Shown here in pieces: positions 15,470 to 26,400 of a stretch of DNA of 64,000 bases. How positions within the stretch are numbered: position 1 is the stretch's first letter; the number at the start of each line of letters is the position of its first letter. The translations under genes were made by a program, and so were the position numbers. Source of the DNA: DSXH01 sp020724325 (lineage in GTDB: Bacteria > Bacteroidota > Ignavibacteria > Ignavibacteriales > Melioribacteraceae); assembly GCA_040756515.1 (NCBI GenBank), contig JBFLYW010000005.1, positions 1 to 64,000 on the forward strand, in the 5' to 3' direction. Under the pieces are notes generated by a model, which was not told the origin of the DNA, did not search any database, and worked only from the letters and a program-made list of their open reading frames with translations.

Positions 15470-17704
15470 ATGTCTTTCTATAAGCTGTTATTTCTGGTTT
15501 TAATTTGCCTGTTTGGGTTTTCATTTTCATATGCGCAAGAAAATGGTACATTAAGGGGATTGGTTACAGATTCCACAACAAGCGAGGCATTAGCTTACTG
15601 CAATGTTTTAATAAAAGAACTTCAGATTGGCGCTTCAACTGACTCAAGAGGATATTTTATTATTCCTTCAATTCCGGCAAATAAAAATTTTATTCTGATT
15701 GTCTCTTACATTGGCTACAGATCTAAAGAAATCCAGATAAGTATAAGTTCTAATAAAGTAACACACTACAATATTGAATTATTGCCCACGAGTGTTCAGC
15801 TTCAAACGATAGAAAAAATAGGCGAAAAAATTATTGAAAAGAACGAGACCGATATAAGTCTGCAGAGATTAACTGTCCGGGATCTTGAAGCATTACCTAA
15901 AGGAGTTGAAACGGATATTTTCCGATCGCTTCAGTACTTACCGGGAGTTCAATCCACAGGTGATGTTAGTGCGCGATTTTATGTAAGAGGCAGTGCAAGC
16001 AATCAGAACCTTGTTTTAATTGATGGTATTACTCTCTATAATCCTTTCCATGCACTTGGATTATTCAGCGTGGTGGATCCGGATATGATTAATAATGCAG
16101 AATTTTATAAAGGCGGATTCTCAGCCGACCTTGGCGGAAGGTTATCTTCAGTACTTAGCATTAATACGAAGGAAGGAAACAAAAACAGGTTAAGTGCAAA
16201 AGGAACGTTAAGTTTTCTTACCGGTAAAGCACTTGTAGAAGGTCCTATTCCTTATGGTTCGTTTATACTAACAGGAAGAAAAAGTTATTCGAACCAAATT
16301 ATAAAAAAATTTTTGAACGAGCAGAATGCACCGGTTGATTTTTATGACTTATCATTCAAAGCAAATTATTCAAATCCCGATTTCATTCAAGGGGCGAAAT
16401 TTTTGATTAACGGATTTATAAGCGGTGATAATATTACCAACAAAGATCCACGTATAGAAGATTTTAAGTGGTCAAATAGTCTATTCGGATTTAAGTGGTT
16501 CCAGGTTGGCGATAGTCCGCTCTTTTACGAATTAGGATTCTCTTTCAGCAGTTTCGACGGCAAGGTTATACCAAAATCGAGCAGTGTAAGAAATCGTAAT
16601 AATAAAGTTGAAGATCTCGGCGTTCAATTGGATTTTACTTATATGTTCGATAACCGCGATGAAGTTGGTGTTGGCTTTCATATTAAAGAATTACGAACAG
16701 AATTGTTTCTGGAAAATTCCCTTGGTGTACCGGTAAACCTTGATAAATCTGGTACCAATATTACTTTCTATTCTAAATACAAATTTCTGCAATGGGATAT
16801 TTTAGGACTCGATGCGGGAATTAGGTACAACCTTTCTAATCTTTCGAGGAATCCCAACGGATTCAATATGGAGCCCAGGGTTAATCTTACATTCAGAATT
16901 AATCCGGTTGTTTCAATTAAAGGTGCTTGGGGAATTTATAAACAGGAACTGACAACGGTTACAAATGAGAACGAAGTAATAAACATTTTTGAACCGTGGC
17001 TAATCATTCCCGATTATTTACTCCCTTCAAGGTCGGTTCATTATATCGGTGGAATTAAATTCGATTTTTCAGAAAACTTTTTTATTGATCTGGAGACGTA
17101 CTATAAAAAAACGGATGACGTTCCAATTATAAATCAGGAGAAGACATTTTCTACACAGCCCGATTTTATTTCTTCAAGCAATGAATCATACGGCGCAGAA
17201 TTTTTCTCGAGGATTTCCTTAGGCGTATTCAGATTTACTACATCATATTCATTTGCATATTCTTACCGCGAGTTAGACGGCAGAAGGTATTATCCCAAAT
17301 ATGACATAAGGCACAGTTTAAATCTGGTTCTGGAAATTGATTTTGGTTCCGAATGGTCGTTTAATTCTGCATGGATTTATAATTCCGGACTCCCGTTTAC
17401 ACAGATAGTTGGTTATTATGATAAATTTTACTTCGATAATTTCTTTAGCAACTGGTTCGAAAACGATCCAAGAAAACCTTATTCAGTACTAGGTGTTCAG
17501 AATTTAGGCAGACTGCCTCAGTATCATCGGCTCGATTTTAATCTTTCAAAAAAGATGACTATAAGCGGTTATAACTTAGCATTTGACTTCAGCATAATAA
17601 ATGTGTACAACAGGAAGAACATATTTTATTTCAAAAGAGATACCGGCGAACGTGTAAATATGCTGCCTATTCTGCCAACATTAACAGTTAAATTCGAGAT
17701 ATGA
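15470..17704 (+). CDS. TonB-dependent receptor with carboxypeptidase-regulatory-like domain
   Basis: A 744-residue outer-membrane transporter. The signal peptide ends at FSYAQ (about residue 22); a carboxypeptidase-regulatory-like domain follows (25-110, with GYFIIPSIPANKNF and VSYIGYRSKEI); the plug contains RSLQYLPGVQSTGDVS, FYVRGSASNQNLVLIDG and GGFSADLGGRLSSVL; the rest is beta-barrel ending in LTVKFEI. It overlaps the next gene by four bases (ATGA). TonB receptors of this type next to a DUF4249-like lipoprotein form a recurring pair in Bacteroidota. Substrate is unknown. Confidence 0.87.
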   Translation: MSFYKLLFLVLICLFGFSFSYAQENGTLRGLVTDSTTSEALAYCNVLIKELQIGASTDSRGYFIIPSIPANKNFILIVSYIGYRSKEIQISISSNKVTHYNIELLPTSVQLQTIEKIGEKIIEKNETDISLQRLTVRDLEALPKGVETDIFRSLQYLPGVQSTGDVSARFYVRGSASNQNLVLIDGITLYNPFHALGLFSVVDPDMINNAEFYKGGFSADLGGRLSSVLSINTKEGNKNRLSAKGTLSFLTGKALVEGPIPYGSFILTGRKSYSNQIIKKFLNEQNAPVDFYDLSFKANYSNPDFIQGAKFLINGFISGDNITNKDPRIEDFKWSNSLFGFKWFQVGDSPLFYELGFSFSSFDGKVIPKSSSVRNRNNKVEDLGVQLDFTYMFDNRDEVGVGFHIKELRTELFLENSLGVPVNLDKSGTNITFYSKYKFLQWDILGLDAGIRYNLSNLSRNPNGFNMEPRVNLTFRINPVVSIKGAWGIYKQELTTVTNENEVINIFEPWLIIPDYLLPSRSVHYIGGIKFDFSENFFIDLETYYKKTDDVPIINQEKTFSTQPDFISSSNESYGAEFFSRISLGVFRFTTSYSFAYSYRELDGRRYYPKYDIRHSLNLVLEIDFGSEWSFNSAWIYNSGLPFTQIVGYYDKFYFDNFFSNWFENDPRKPYSVLGVQNLGRLPQYHRLDFNLSKKMTISGYNLAFDFSIINVYNRKNIFYFKRDTGERVNMLPILPTLTVKFEI

Positions 17705-18681
17705 AAAAAATATTATTCGCAATATGGATTGTTTTAGCCGTTTCATGTTCAGAAAGTTTTGACCCGTACGGTGATCTGAAAGAGGGTTATGTATTGAACT
17801 GTATAATCCGCGGTGATACAACATTCCAGACAGCTACATTATCTAGAACCTACACGGTTTCGAACAACGATCCGTACTCAAGCAATATCGATCCCGCTTT
17901 AAAGAATGCAACAATCCGCATCTGGAACGGAGATTCAGTAATTATAATGAGGGATACGGTTGTTGCCAGAGAGCCGGAATCAAAATACAAATATCCTTAC
18001 CGGTTGTACTATACAAACAAATTTGTTCTTAATACAGGAAAAGAACTAGAGATTGAAGCGCGCCTTGAAAACGGAATTAAATTAAAGTCTTATACATTGC
18101 CTCCGCCGCCGGTTCAATTCTCCTACATCGATAAAAATATTCCTTACAAAAACAAAGAATCTGCTTACTTCTTGTGGAATACCGGAATAGTTGATCAATC
18201 TTATGTAACAAGATTATCAATCTACTACTTAAAAAAGGTGGACGGAATTGATAAGTTTATGATGAGGGAAATCCCCCTTAGATACGAAAAGTTCGGTAAC
18301 AGTCTGGTCCCTATTTTCCCTAAAGTAACCAATAATAACTTTCTTTCAGTCGGTATGGATGCAATTACTGAAACGATGCGGTTAATTTCTGAAGGGGATG
18401 ATAATAAAGGTAATTACGAAATTATGGCGGCGTTTCTTGAAGTAATTGTACTAGATAAAAACTTGAGTGCTTATTTTAATGCAACGGCAAGAAATCTCGA
18501 TAATTTTTCAGTAAAGCTTGATGAAACGGATTTCTCTAATATTGAGAACGGATTTGGTCTATTCGGAATTTATCTGCGGAATACTTACTTAGTTCCTTTT
18601 ACTCCGCAGTATATAAAATCATTCGGATACAAACCCGGATTAGGTTATGCAGATTATCCATTTGAGAACAGGAATAGATGA
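17701..18681 (+). CDS. DUF4249-like lipoprotein partner of the TonB receptor
   Basis: A 326-residue predicted lipoprotein with a short signal peptide and lipobox AVSC (Cys at about 16). The body is beta-rich: GYVLNCIIRGDTTFQTATLSRTY resembles the early strand of DUF4249 proteins that describe transported ligands as beta-sandwich modules, and a YPYRLYYTNKF strand follows. It starts on the receptor stop codon (ATGA) and ends in the same kind of overlap with the next gene. It probably sits at the outer membrane with the receptor. Family assignment is from overall pattern and is moderate. Confidence 0.6.
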   Translation: MKKILFAIWIVLAVSCSESFDPYGDLKEGYVLNCIIRGDTTFQTATLSRTYTVSNNDPYSSNIDPALKNATIRIWNGDSVIIMRDTVVAREPESKYKYPYRLYYTNKFVLNTGKELEIEARLENGIKLKSYTLPPPPVQFSYIDKNIPYKNKESAYFLWNTGIVDQSYVTRLSIYYLKKVDGIDKFMMREIPLRYEKFGNSLVPIFPKVTNNNFLSVGMDAITETMRLISEGDDNKGNYEIMAAFLEVIVLDKNLSAYFNATARNLDNFSVKLDETDFSNIENGFGLFGIYLRNTYLVPFTPQYIKSFGYKPGLGYADYPFENRNR

Positions 18682-20141
18682 TGAAGGATAAACTCAGATT
18701 GTTAATAGTAACTTTTTCTGTTGTTATTCTGATCTCTTGTGATGAAGAAGTATTTACCGGCGTTATTGAGAGCCAGTCTATCGAATCTGGAATACTCTAT
18801 GTAAACAGTAACCCTGGCGGATTCAGAATCTACGTTGATAATAAATATATGGGCGCTAAAACTCCAGATACTGTTAGATGGCTTAAAAGTGGTACTCAAA
18901 AAGTAACGCTTAAACATGATCTCTATATTTACGATACTACATTTACAGTAAACATTAATGAGAAAGTTATTAATCAGGTTAATATAAATCTGAATAATAT
19001 TCCAAAATTTTTAGGTAAAGTATACTGCTCTTCTCAGCCTTCCGGGGCAAGTGTTTTTATCAACGATGTTAATACAGGATTTAATACACCAAGGCAATTC
19101 TCAGGACTAACACCGGGTAAATATAAATTTAAATTCACAAAGGATTTATGCAGAGCCGACAGCGCTGAGTTATTTGTAAAAGGCGGACAGTATATTGAGC
19201 TATCGAGAATTCTTGAAGATACAACAAGGGCGGTTAGTTACAGAACAACGAACTCTAAAATTCCTACGAATATACTGAAAAAAGTTGCTGTTGATAAATT
19301 TAACAACAAATGGATCGGAAGCTTAGACAAAGGACTTTTGAAATTTGACGGGGTAAATTTTATCAGTTATGATAACTCCGGTATTTTTGGTGACGCCCAC
19401 ATTACAGATTTACTCTTTGACAGGCGTGACCGGTTATGGATTGCAACTACAACAAGTCTTATGATGCTCTTAGGCAATGAATGGACTTTATTTGGAAATC
19501 AGATTCCGGGCGGGCTATGTAATTCGCTTCTTGAAGACAACGAAGGAAATATATGGATAGGTACTTACAACGGTTTAATTAAGTATGATAACAGCACTTT
19601 CCAGATTTTCAATAAATCAAATTCTCCATTACTGGATAACAACGTTCAGGCATTGACATTATTAAATGACGGAAGCCTGGCAATAGGAACATCCCGTGCT
19701 GGAATATTTGTAAAGAGAAATAACAACTGGACTCACTTCAATATTGCAGAGATTTTTAATGCAGATAAAATTGCAAATTATGTTATTGATCTGGTCGAAT
19801 ATAATAATGTATTAATGGCATATATTTTGGGTAACAAATTTGAAGGGACACGCAGCAGTTATATAAGATATGTAAATGGTTTCTGGGAGAAGTTTTCGCT
19901 TCCTCTTCAGTTTCCGGTTGAAGCTGTAGAATTCTCTATTGACCATGCAAATAATCTATGGATTGCTGGGCAGGAAGGACTTGTTAAGTACACATCTAAT
20001 CAGTCAGCCCAAATATTCAACACATTTGAATATGGATTTACAATTAAAGAATGCACTTCAGTTCGCGTTGATAAAAACGGCGATGTTTATACAACAACCT
20101 TGGGCGGGGGACTGGTAAAGATTAAGAAGGGCTATTATTAA
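18678..20141 (+). CDS. Lipoprotein with two PEGA domains and a beta-propeller
   Basis: A 487-residue predicted lipoprotein (lipobox LISC, Cys near residue 21). Two PEGA domains follow, at about 34-105 (ILYVNSNPGGFRIYVDNKYM) and 113-175 (VYCSSQPSGASVFINDV); PEGA modules occur on cell-surface and peptidoglycan-facing proteins. From about 200 to the end are repeats of the two-component-regulator propeller type (NKWIGSLDKGLLKFDG, NIWIGTYNGLIKYDN, NLWIAGQEGLVKYTS). There is no kinase domain, so it acts as a binding or sensing surface rather than a hybrid kinase. It is the third gene of a fully coupled operon. Confidence 0.78.
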   Translation: MMKDKLRLLIVTFSVVILISCDEEVFTGVIESQSIESGILYVNSNPGGFRIYVDNKYMGAKTPDTVRWLKSGTQKVTLKHDLYIYDTTFTVNINEKVINQVNINLNNIPKFLGKVYCSSQPSGASVFINDVNTGFNTPRQFSGLTPGKYKFKFTKDLCRADSAELFVKGGQYIELSRILEDTTRAVSYRTTNSKIPTNILKKVAVDKFNNKWIGSLDKGLLKFDGVNFISYDNSGIFGDAHITDLLFDRRDRLWIATTTSLMMLLGNEWTLFGNQIPGGLCNSLLEDNEGNIWIGTYNGLIKYDNSTFQIFNKSNSPLLDNNVQALTLLNDGSLAIGTSRAGIFVKRNNNWTHFNIAEIFNADKIANYVIDLVEYNNVLMAYILGNKFEGTRSSYIRYVNGFWEKFSLPLQFPVEAVEFSIDHANNLWIAGQEGLVKYTSNQSAQIFNTFEYGFTIKECTSVRVDKNGDVYTTTLGGGLVKIKKGYY

Positions 20142-20237
20142 CGTTTTTCTGTTTCACGTCCTATTTATCATCATCCAAAAAAGCTAAAGAAAAAGAACTT
20201 ATAATTTGACTTGCATGCCTGACGTTTGTTATTTAAG

Positions 20238-20262
20238 TTTGGCATACCAAACGGTCGGTTTA
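20238..20262. promoter_or_regulatory. Probable TetR operator at the regulator's own start
   Basis: TTTGG-CATA-CCAAA (20238-20251) is a perfect inverted repeat, and the partly overlapping ACCAAACGGTCGGTTTAT (20246-20263) contains the CGGTCGGT motif often seen in TetR/AcrR operators. It abuts the chosen ATG at 20262. Autoregulation is inferred from position only. Confidence 0.45.
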
Positions 20263-20864
20263 TGAGCCAAACTAAAGATTTTATATTGAAAACCGCTTTC
20301 AGTCTCTTTATCCAAAAGAATTTTAAAGCGGTTACATTAAAAGAAATTGTAGATAAAACTGGTCTGTCCAAAGGTGCTTTCTACCATTACTACACAAGCA
20401 AAGAGAAACTTTTTTTTGAAGTTGTCAATACATTTTTTTTCAAAGCTATACTTATTGATTACAACAGACTCAGAAAAAGTTCATTGAAGGAATTTTATAC
20501 AGATTATGCGAACCAAGTTCAAAAAAATATTAAGGAATTGAAAGAAGATTTTTTTCTGGGCGAACCCGAGGTGAATATTAATTTTGTCAATATTCTTTTT
20601 GATGCAATAAATCTTTTTCCCGGTTTCCGCGAGAAACTGCTCAAAACTTTTGATGACGAAATTGTTGCGTGGACTAAAATGATAACTATTGCAAGAAGAA
20701 ATAATGAATTTAAGTCGCCGATGACAGACGAGCAGATTGCACGAATGTTTATTTACTCCAGCGATGGAATTAGTCTAAGATTATTATTTGAAGGTCGTCT
20801 GGATTTTACACATTCCGAAATGTTGACACTCTGGAATAACTTCTATGAAGAGATTAAGTATTAA
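20262..20864 (+). CDS. TetR/AcrR-family transcriptional regulator
   Basis: A 200-residue repressor-type regulator. The N-terminal helix-turn-helix is typical (LKEIVDKTGLSKGAFYHYY, about 26-44) followed by SKEKLFFEVV; the C-terminal half is a variable all-helical ligand domain. The start at 20262 gives the standard TetR length; an upstream in-frame ATG at 20226 would translate through the palindromic operator. It precedes a TolC/adaptor/RND efflux operon by 128 bases and is its likely regulator. Inducer unknown. Confidence 0.85.
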   Translation: MSQTKDFILKTAFSLFIQKNFKAVTLKEIVDKTGLSKGAFYHYYTSKEKLFFEVVNTFFFKAILIDYNRLRKSSLKEFYTDYANQVQKNIKELKEDFFLGEPEVNINFVNILFDAINLFPGFREKLLKTFDDEIVAWTKMITIARRNNEFKSPMTDEQIARMFIYSSDGISLRLLFEGRLDFTHSEMLTLWNNFYEEIKY

Positions 20865-20992
20865 GAAATTATTGCCGATATTAAAAAATTGTTAATGTAG
20901 AAACTTTTAATAAGAGCAAATCGTCTATTGAACATCATTTCCAAATAATTTGTAACAAAGAATATTATGGAGTATAAGCAGAGGTAGGAAAT

Positions 20993-22339
20993 ATGAAGTC
21001 TAGAAAAATTCTAAAATTATTTTTTATAAGCGTATTATTTGTATCGAACGTACTTGTTGCTCAAAGTGAAAAGAATATTATCTTCATATCCTGGAAGAAT
21101 GTAGTTGATATTTCTCTTAAAGATAATTTATCGCTTCAGTCCAAGAGACTCGATTACTCATTGCAGGATCTTGAAACGTGGAAATCGTTATCCTACTTTT
21201 TACCATCTATTAATTACCAGGGGATAATTCAAAAAAATGTTGAGCTTCCGGTATTTGTGTTTATGGGACAGAGATTTGTTGTTGGTACGCCATATAACTT
21301 CCAGCATTCACTAAGTTTAACATTTCCAATACTAACCGGCGGAAGCAGATGGTTTAATTACCAGATTCAGCAGAATATCAGAAAGTCGTTAAGTGAAGAG
21401 CTGCAAGGTAAAGAAGAAGAAACGGTTTTGAATGCTGTTCAATCCTATTATGGAATAATTCTTTCGTCTGAGATGACTAAGACTGCAGAAGAAGCTGTAA
21501 ATGTTGCAAAGCAAAATTTAGAACAAGTAGAAAAATTTTATAAAGCCGGAACTGCTACCGAACTGGATTTACAAAGATCGAAGGCTCAATATTCTTCTAC
21601 TTTACCGATGCTTGAATCTGCATATTCAAACAGAAAATTAGCTTCTCAAAGACTTAAAAGCTTATTGAATATTCCACTTACGGATTCATTAGTGGTGCTC
21701 GACAATTTAGACCGCGAAGATTTCCTTAAGGAATTTAACGATTATTCTCTCGAAACATTGAAACAGATTTCAAAGGAAAACAGAAACGATCTAAAGGCAT
21801 TAAATCTTCAGCACGAAGCAGTTAAGGAGGGAGAAAAAATAGCGCTCGGGCAATTCACTCCAACCGTAGCAGTAGCTGCAAGCGTAGATCATACAGCGCC
21901 AATGAACAGTTCTAAAGTAACATGGTCCGATTATATCCGTTCCAAATCGATAACGCTCTCAATATCCTGGCCCCTTTTCGAAGGCGGAAGACGTATAATA
22001 GACTATCAGATGGCAAAGATTAAAACTGATCAGTTCGGTTTGATGATTAAGCAGCTTGAATACGGTGCGGACCTCGAAATTGAACAGAGCTATTATTCAT
22101 ATAAAGAAGCTCAAAAAAATTTGCAGAGTTTGAAGGACGCACTCGATCAATTCCAGGAAAGTTTAAGAATCTCCAATTTGCTTTATTCTCAAGGAATGAG
22201 CAATCAACTTGATGTATTAAATGCCCAGCTCCTTTACACAAAAAGTAAAACCGATTATCTGCAAGGTATTTTTAATTATAATGTTAATCAGCTTTCGCTT
22301 CTTAAATCGGTTGGTTTATTAGATAAAATATGGAAATAA
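20993..22339 (+). CDS. TolC-family outer-membrane efflux protein
   Basis: A 448-residue outer-membrane channel of tripartite efflux. It has a signal peptide ending near VLVAQ, then two homologous halves of long coiled-coil helices with the recurring NVAKQNLEQVEKFYKAGTAT and LRISNLLYSQGMSNQLDVL elements typical of the OEP family. GAGGTAGGAA precedes the ATG. Its 3' end runs up to the adaptor gene, so the pump is one operon. Confidence 0.88.
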   Translation: MKSRKILKLFFISVLFVSNVLVAQSEKNIIFISWKNVVDISLKDNLSLQSKRLDYSLQDLETWKSLSYFLPSINYQGIIQKNVELPVFVFMGQRFVVGTPYNFQHSLSLTFPILTGGSRWFNYQIQQNIRKSLSEELQGKEEETVLNAVQSYYGIILSSEMTKTAEEAVNVAKQNLEQVEKFYKAGTATELDLQRSKAQYSSTLPMLESAYSNRKLASQRLKSLLNIPLTDSLVVLDNLDREDFLKEFNDYSLETLKQISKENRNDLKALNLQHEAVKEGEKIALGQFTPTVAVAASVDHTAPMNSSKVTWSDYIRSKSITLSISWPLFEGGRRIIDYQMAKIKTDQFGLMIKQLEYGADLEIEQSYYSYKEAQKNLQSLKDALDQFQESLRISNLLYSQGMSNQLDVLNAQLLYTKSKTDYLQGIFNYNVNQLSLLKSVGLLDKIWK

Positions 22340-22353
22340 TTTCAGAGGATAAA

Positions 22354-23460
22354 ATGAATAAAAAAATATTAATTACAATTGCACTCGCGTTATCTTTGAT
22401 GGCTGCATGTTCACAGAGCGAAAATGAAAATTTGGAGAAAATTGTTCCAGTAAAAATTTATAAAGTGAAGTCGGAATCAATTTCCCAGTATATAAGAACT
22501 ACTGGATTAGTAAAAGCAGAAGATGATGTAATTCTCTTAAGTAAGATTCCGGAAAGAGTGGAAAAAATTTATGTTAAACCTGGGATGAAAGTTGCCAAGA
22601 ACCAGGTTCTGGCAGAGCAGAAAAATGATATTTATAAACAGGGGATGGAGATTGCTAACTCGGCACTTCGAACCTCAGAAGTTAACTCAAAGGTTACGCT
22701 TCAGGATTTTGAAAGGATGAGCAAGCTCTATGCAGAAAAAGCGATCAGCCAGCAGCAGTTCGATCAGATAAAACTTGCAAAGGAAACAGCTTTGCAGGGA
22801 TTTAATCAGGCAAAATCGGCTTTTGAACAGGCTAAAGAACAGTTTGATAACAGCTTTATTAAAGCACCTTTCGATGGAATTATTGCGGCTGTTTATGTTG
22901 AAGAAAATCAAACAATTAATATTGGTCAGCCGGTTTTCCAGATCTTATCACCATCTAAAATGAAATCGAAAGTGAATTTAACAGGAACCGATATTCAGCA
23001 TGTGAAGGTAGGACAAAAAGTTGCGATTAAATTTCCAACTATAAGAGAAGAAACATTTAACGGCATTGTTGATAAAATAAACAGCTCAATAGACCGGTTG
23101 TCAAAGTCCGTTGAAGTGGAAATTGTACTTTTGTCATCCGACAGCCGTATAAAATCGGGTCTCTTTGGTGAATTTCTTATAGAGATAAAACAGGTGAGTG
23201 ATTGTATTGTCATTCCGGAAAATGCACTTCTTCCGCAGACAGAAATAAAGATAGACAAAGAAACCGGGCTGCAGAACATTTTTAAGAAATTTTATCTTTT
23301 TGTTCTTGAAAACAGAAGGGCAAAATTGAAAGAAGTAAAAACCGGAATTGCTAACAACGGACAGATAGAAATTATTTCTGGTTTAAGTTTGGGCGATTCT
23401 ATTATTGTGATTGGGCAGAACATAGTTAAGCAAGATCAAAAAGTTAATGTAATTGAATAA
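22354..23460 (+). CDS. RND efflux periplasmic adaptor (HlyD/MFP family) lipoprotein
   Basis: A 368-residue membrane-fusion protein. The start at 22354 is chosen because AGAGGA lies six bases upstream and it gives a clean lipoprotein signal (MNKKILITIALALSLMAAC, lipobox Cys at 19). The biotin-lipoyl-like half-motif VYVKPGMKVAKNQVLAEQ, an alpha-hairpin (about 95-165), the second half-motif APFDGIIAAVYVEENQTINIG and a beta-barrel follow. It would bridge the TolC-type channel and the RND pump. An in-frame ATG at 22330 would extend it by eight residues into the upstream gene end. Confidence 0.88.
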   Translation: MNKKILITIALALSLMAACSQSENENLEKIVPVKIYKVKSESISQYIRTTGLVKAEDDVILLSKIPERVEKIYVKPGMKVAKNQVLAEQKNDIYKQGMEIANSALRTSEVNSKVTLQDFERMSKLYAEKAISQQQFDQIKLAKETALQGFNQAKSAFEQAKEQFDNSFIKAPFDGIIAAVYVEENQTINIGQPVFQILSPSKMKSKVNLTGTDIQHVKVGQKVAIKFPTIREETFNGIVDKINSSIDRLSKSVEVEIVLLSSDSRIKSGLFGEFLIEIKQVSDCIVIPENALLPQTEIKIDKETGLQNIFKKFYLFVLENRRAKLKEVKTGIANNGQIEIISGLSLGDSIIVIGQNIVKQDQKVNVIE

Positions 23461-23475
23461 GGAATTTTTAAGAAA

Positions 23476-26400
23476 ATGCTACTAACAAAATTTTCATTAA
23501 GACGGCAGATAACACTCGTAATGATTTACGGTGTAATTCTCTTTTTCAGCTTCTTTTCATTTTCGCAATTAAAGATTGATTTCTTTCCGGATATAACATT
23601 CCCGTTTGCAGGAGTAATAACTTCTTACTCAGGTGTAGGTTCTGAAGATATAGAAAATCTTATAACAAGACCTATAGAAGAAGCTGTATCCTCGGTAAAG
23701 AATATAGAAAAAGTAAATTCGCAATCTTTCAAAGGGTCTTCTACTGTATTTCTTGAGTTCAAATACGGTACTAATATGGATAAAGCAGAAAACGATATCC
23801 GTAAAAATCTTGATTACATAAAAGGTTATTTACCTAAAGATGCAAGCAGACCTTTAGTATTCGTTTTCGACCCGAGTATGATGCCAATAAGCTATCTAAC
23901 ATTAAGTTCGCCGTATCTTGGACCGGCTGAATTAAGAAAATTATCTGAAGAAAAAATTGAACCGCTAATGGAAAGGGTAGACGGAGTTGCATCTGTTCAA
24001 ACTATGGGCGGGCAGCAAAGGCAGATTAATGTTAATATAAATCCGGTTCTGCTCTCATCTTACGATCTGTCCCCAAATGATGTTATGCAAGCCGTACAAT
24101 TTGGAAGCGGACTTCAACCGGCTGGTTCAATTGAAACATTAAATAAAAATTACAATCTGCGGATTATTAGTGAGTATCATTCATTAGACCAGATACGCAA
24201 TACAATTCTTACTTTTAAAAACAGCGTGCCGGTTTTTGTAAAAGACGTTGCAGAAGTAATTGACGGATTTAAGGAAAATACTAACGAAGTACGTGCTGAT
24301 TACGGCGAAGGAATTATGCTGATTATTATGAAGCAATCCGATGCTAATACAATCCTTACCTCCAGAAAAGTTAAGGAAGCTATACCGGATATTATTTCCA
24401 GACTTCCTCAAGGCACAAAGATCAGTATTGTGTGGGATCAATCCGAGTTTATTCTTAAATCAATTAACAATCTGAAAAACACTGCTTTAATTGCATTTGC
24501 TATGGCATTCGTAGTAATCTACTTCTTCCTTAGAAATTTTAGAGGTAGTTTAATTATGGGAATTTCAATTCCCGTTTCTGTTATTGCTACATTTGCTGTT
24601 ATGTATGCTGCCAACCTTACGTTAAATATTATATCGATGGCAGGACTTGCCCTTGCAATTGGCATGCTGGTAGATAATTCTATAGTTGTACTGGAAAATA
24701 TTCATCGTCACCGCGAAATGGATAAAAACCGTTTCGATGCCGCAGAGAACGGAACTTCGGAAGTAGGATTGGCAATTACTGTTTCCACACTTACAACAAT
24801 AAGCGTTTTTCTGCCTGTGCTCTTTGTTCCTAATATTACCGGACAACTCTTCAAAGATATGGTTCTTACTATTACATTCAGTCTTCTTGTTTCGTTAATT
24901 GTTGCAATTACTCTTGTTCCATTGATGTCTGCAAAGATTCTGAAAATTGAACAGTACAACCCGGCTAATAAAATTTCGCGGTTAAAAAATAGAATAGGTG
25001 ATTGGTTAAATGTGATGACTGAGAAATATTCCCGTCTGCTTCACTGGTCAATCAGCCATAAAAAATCTGTTTTGATTACCGTATTTGTGATGTTTGTCCT
25101 TTCTATTGGTCTGGCAACGATGTTAGGTGGGGAGTTTTTACCTAAGTCGGACCAAGGTTTAATAAACGTTATACTTGAGTCTCCTTCCGGAACACCTATT
25201 GAACAATCAAGGATCTATGCTTATAAAATAGAAGAGATAGTAAAGGAAGAAATAGATAAAGATGATTTTGAATCGCTTTCAATTTTTTATGGCGAAAGAG
25301 AAGGCTTTGGAGCATTCGGAACTTCGCCAAGCACACTAGAAATATTTATTAAACTTTCTTCGATGGATAAACGAAAACATTCTCAATTTGTTTTACAAGA
25401 TAGATTAAGAGAGAGGTTTGATAAACTACCCGGGGTTACTTATACATTTCAAGAAGGTGGAGCATTTACTACAGAGAAAGATATTGAAGTTAAGATAATT
25501 GGTTTTGATGTTGAAGGCGCTAGAGCAATTGCTAATGAACTTAAATCGAAAATGGAAAGAGTTAAAGGTCTTGTAGATATTTCTCTTAATGCAAAAGAAA
25601 CAACACCTGAGTTACAGGTTCATCTTAATAAAGATTTACTCAATCATTATAATCTTTCTACAGTTCAGGTTGCCGGCAATATTTCTACTGCAATTCAGGG
25701 ACGTGTTGCTTCGCAGTATAGAGAAAAAGGTGATGAGTATAATGTATATGTAAGGTATTCAAAAGAGTTTAGGAATAAGAAAGAATTGCTTGAGCAGGTT
25801 GAACTATCTTTACCAACAGGAGGAAGAATAAAACTAAAAGATGTAGCAGAGATTAAGGAAGAACAATCGAGTCCTACTATTTTCAGAGAAAACCAGAGCA
25901 GATTTGTATCAATTGGGTGCGGACTTTCTGGAATCGATTTAACTGCTGCAGTAAAAGAGATTAAGGGAATAATAGCCGATACACCGATTCCATCAGAGTA
26001 TCAGGTAATAATAGGTGGAACGGCTGAAGATCAGCAGGAAGCATTTTTCTATCTTGCATTAGCATTTATAGCCGCAATTATTTTGGTGTATATGATTATG
26101 GCATCGCAGTTTGAATCTTTGATCGATCCTTTTATTATCATGTTTACAGTTCCTTTATCAATTATCGGTGTCTTTATCTTTCTTGCAATTACTGGTACTT
26201 CATTCAGCGTAATGGCTCTTGTGGGTTTTGTTATGCTTGTTGGTATCGCGGTTAATAACGGAATTGTTTTGGTTGATTTTATGAATCAGCAGAGAAAGAA
26301 AGGTATGGAATTAATTGAAGCTGTTGAATATAGTTGCAGAGCAAGAATAAGACCTGTTCTAATGACAGCTCTTACAACTATTCTTGGAATGATTCCGCTT

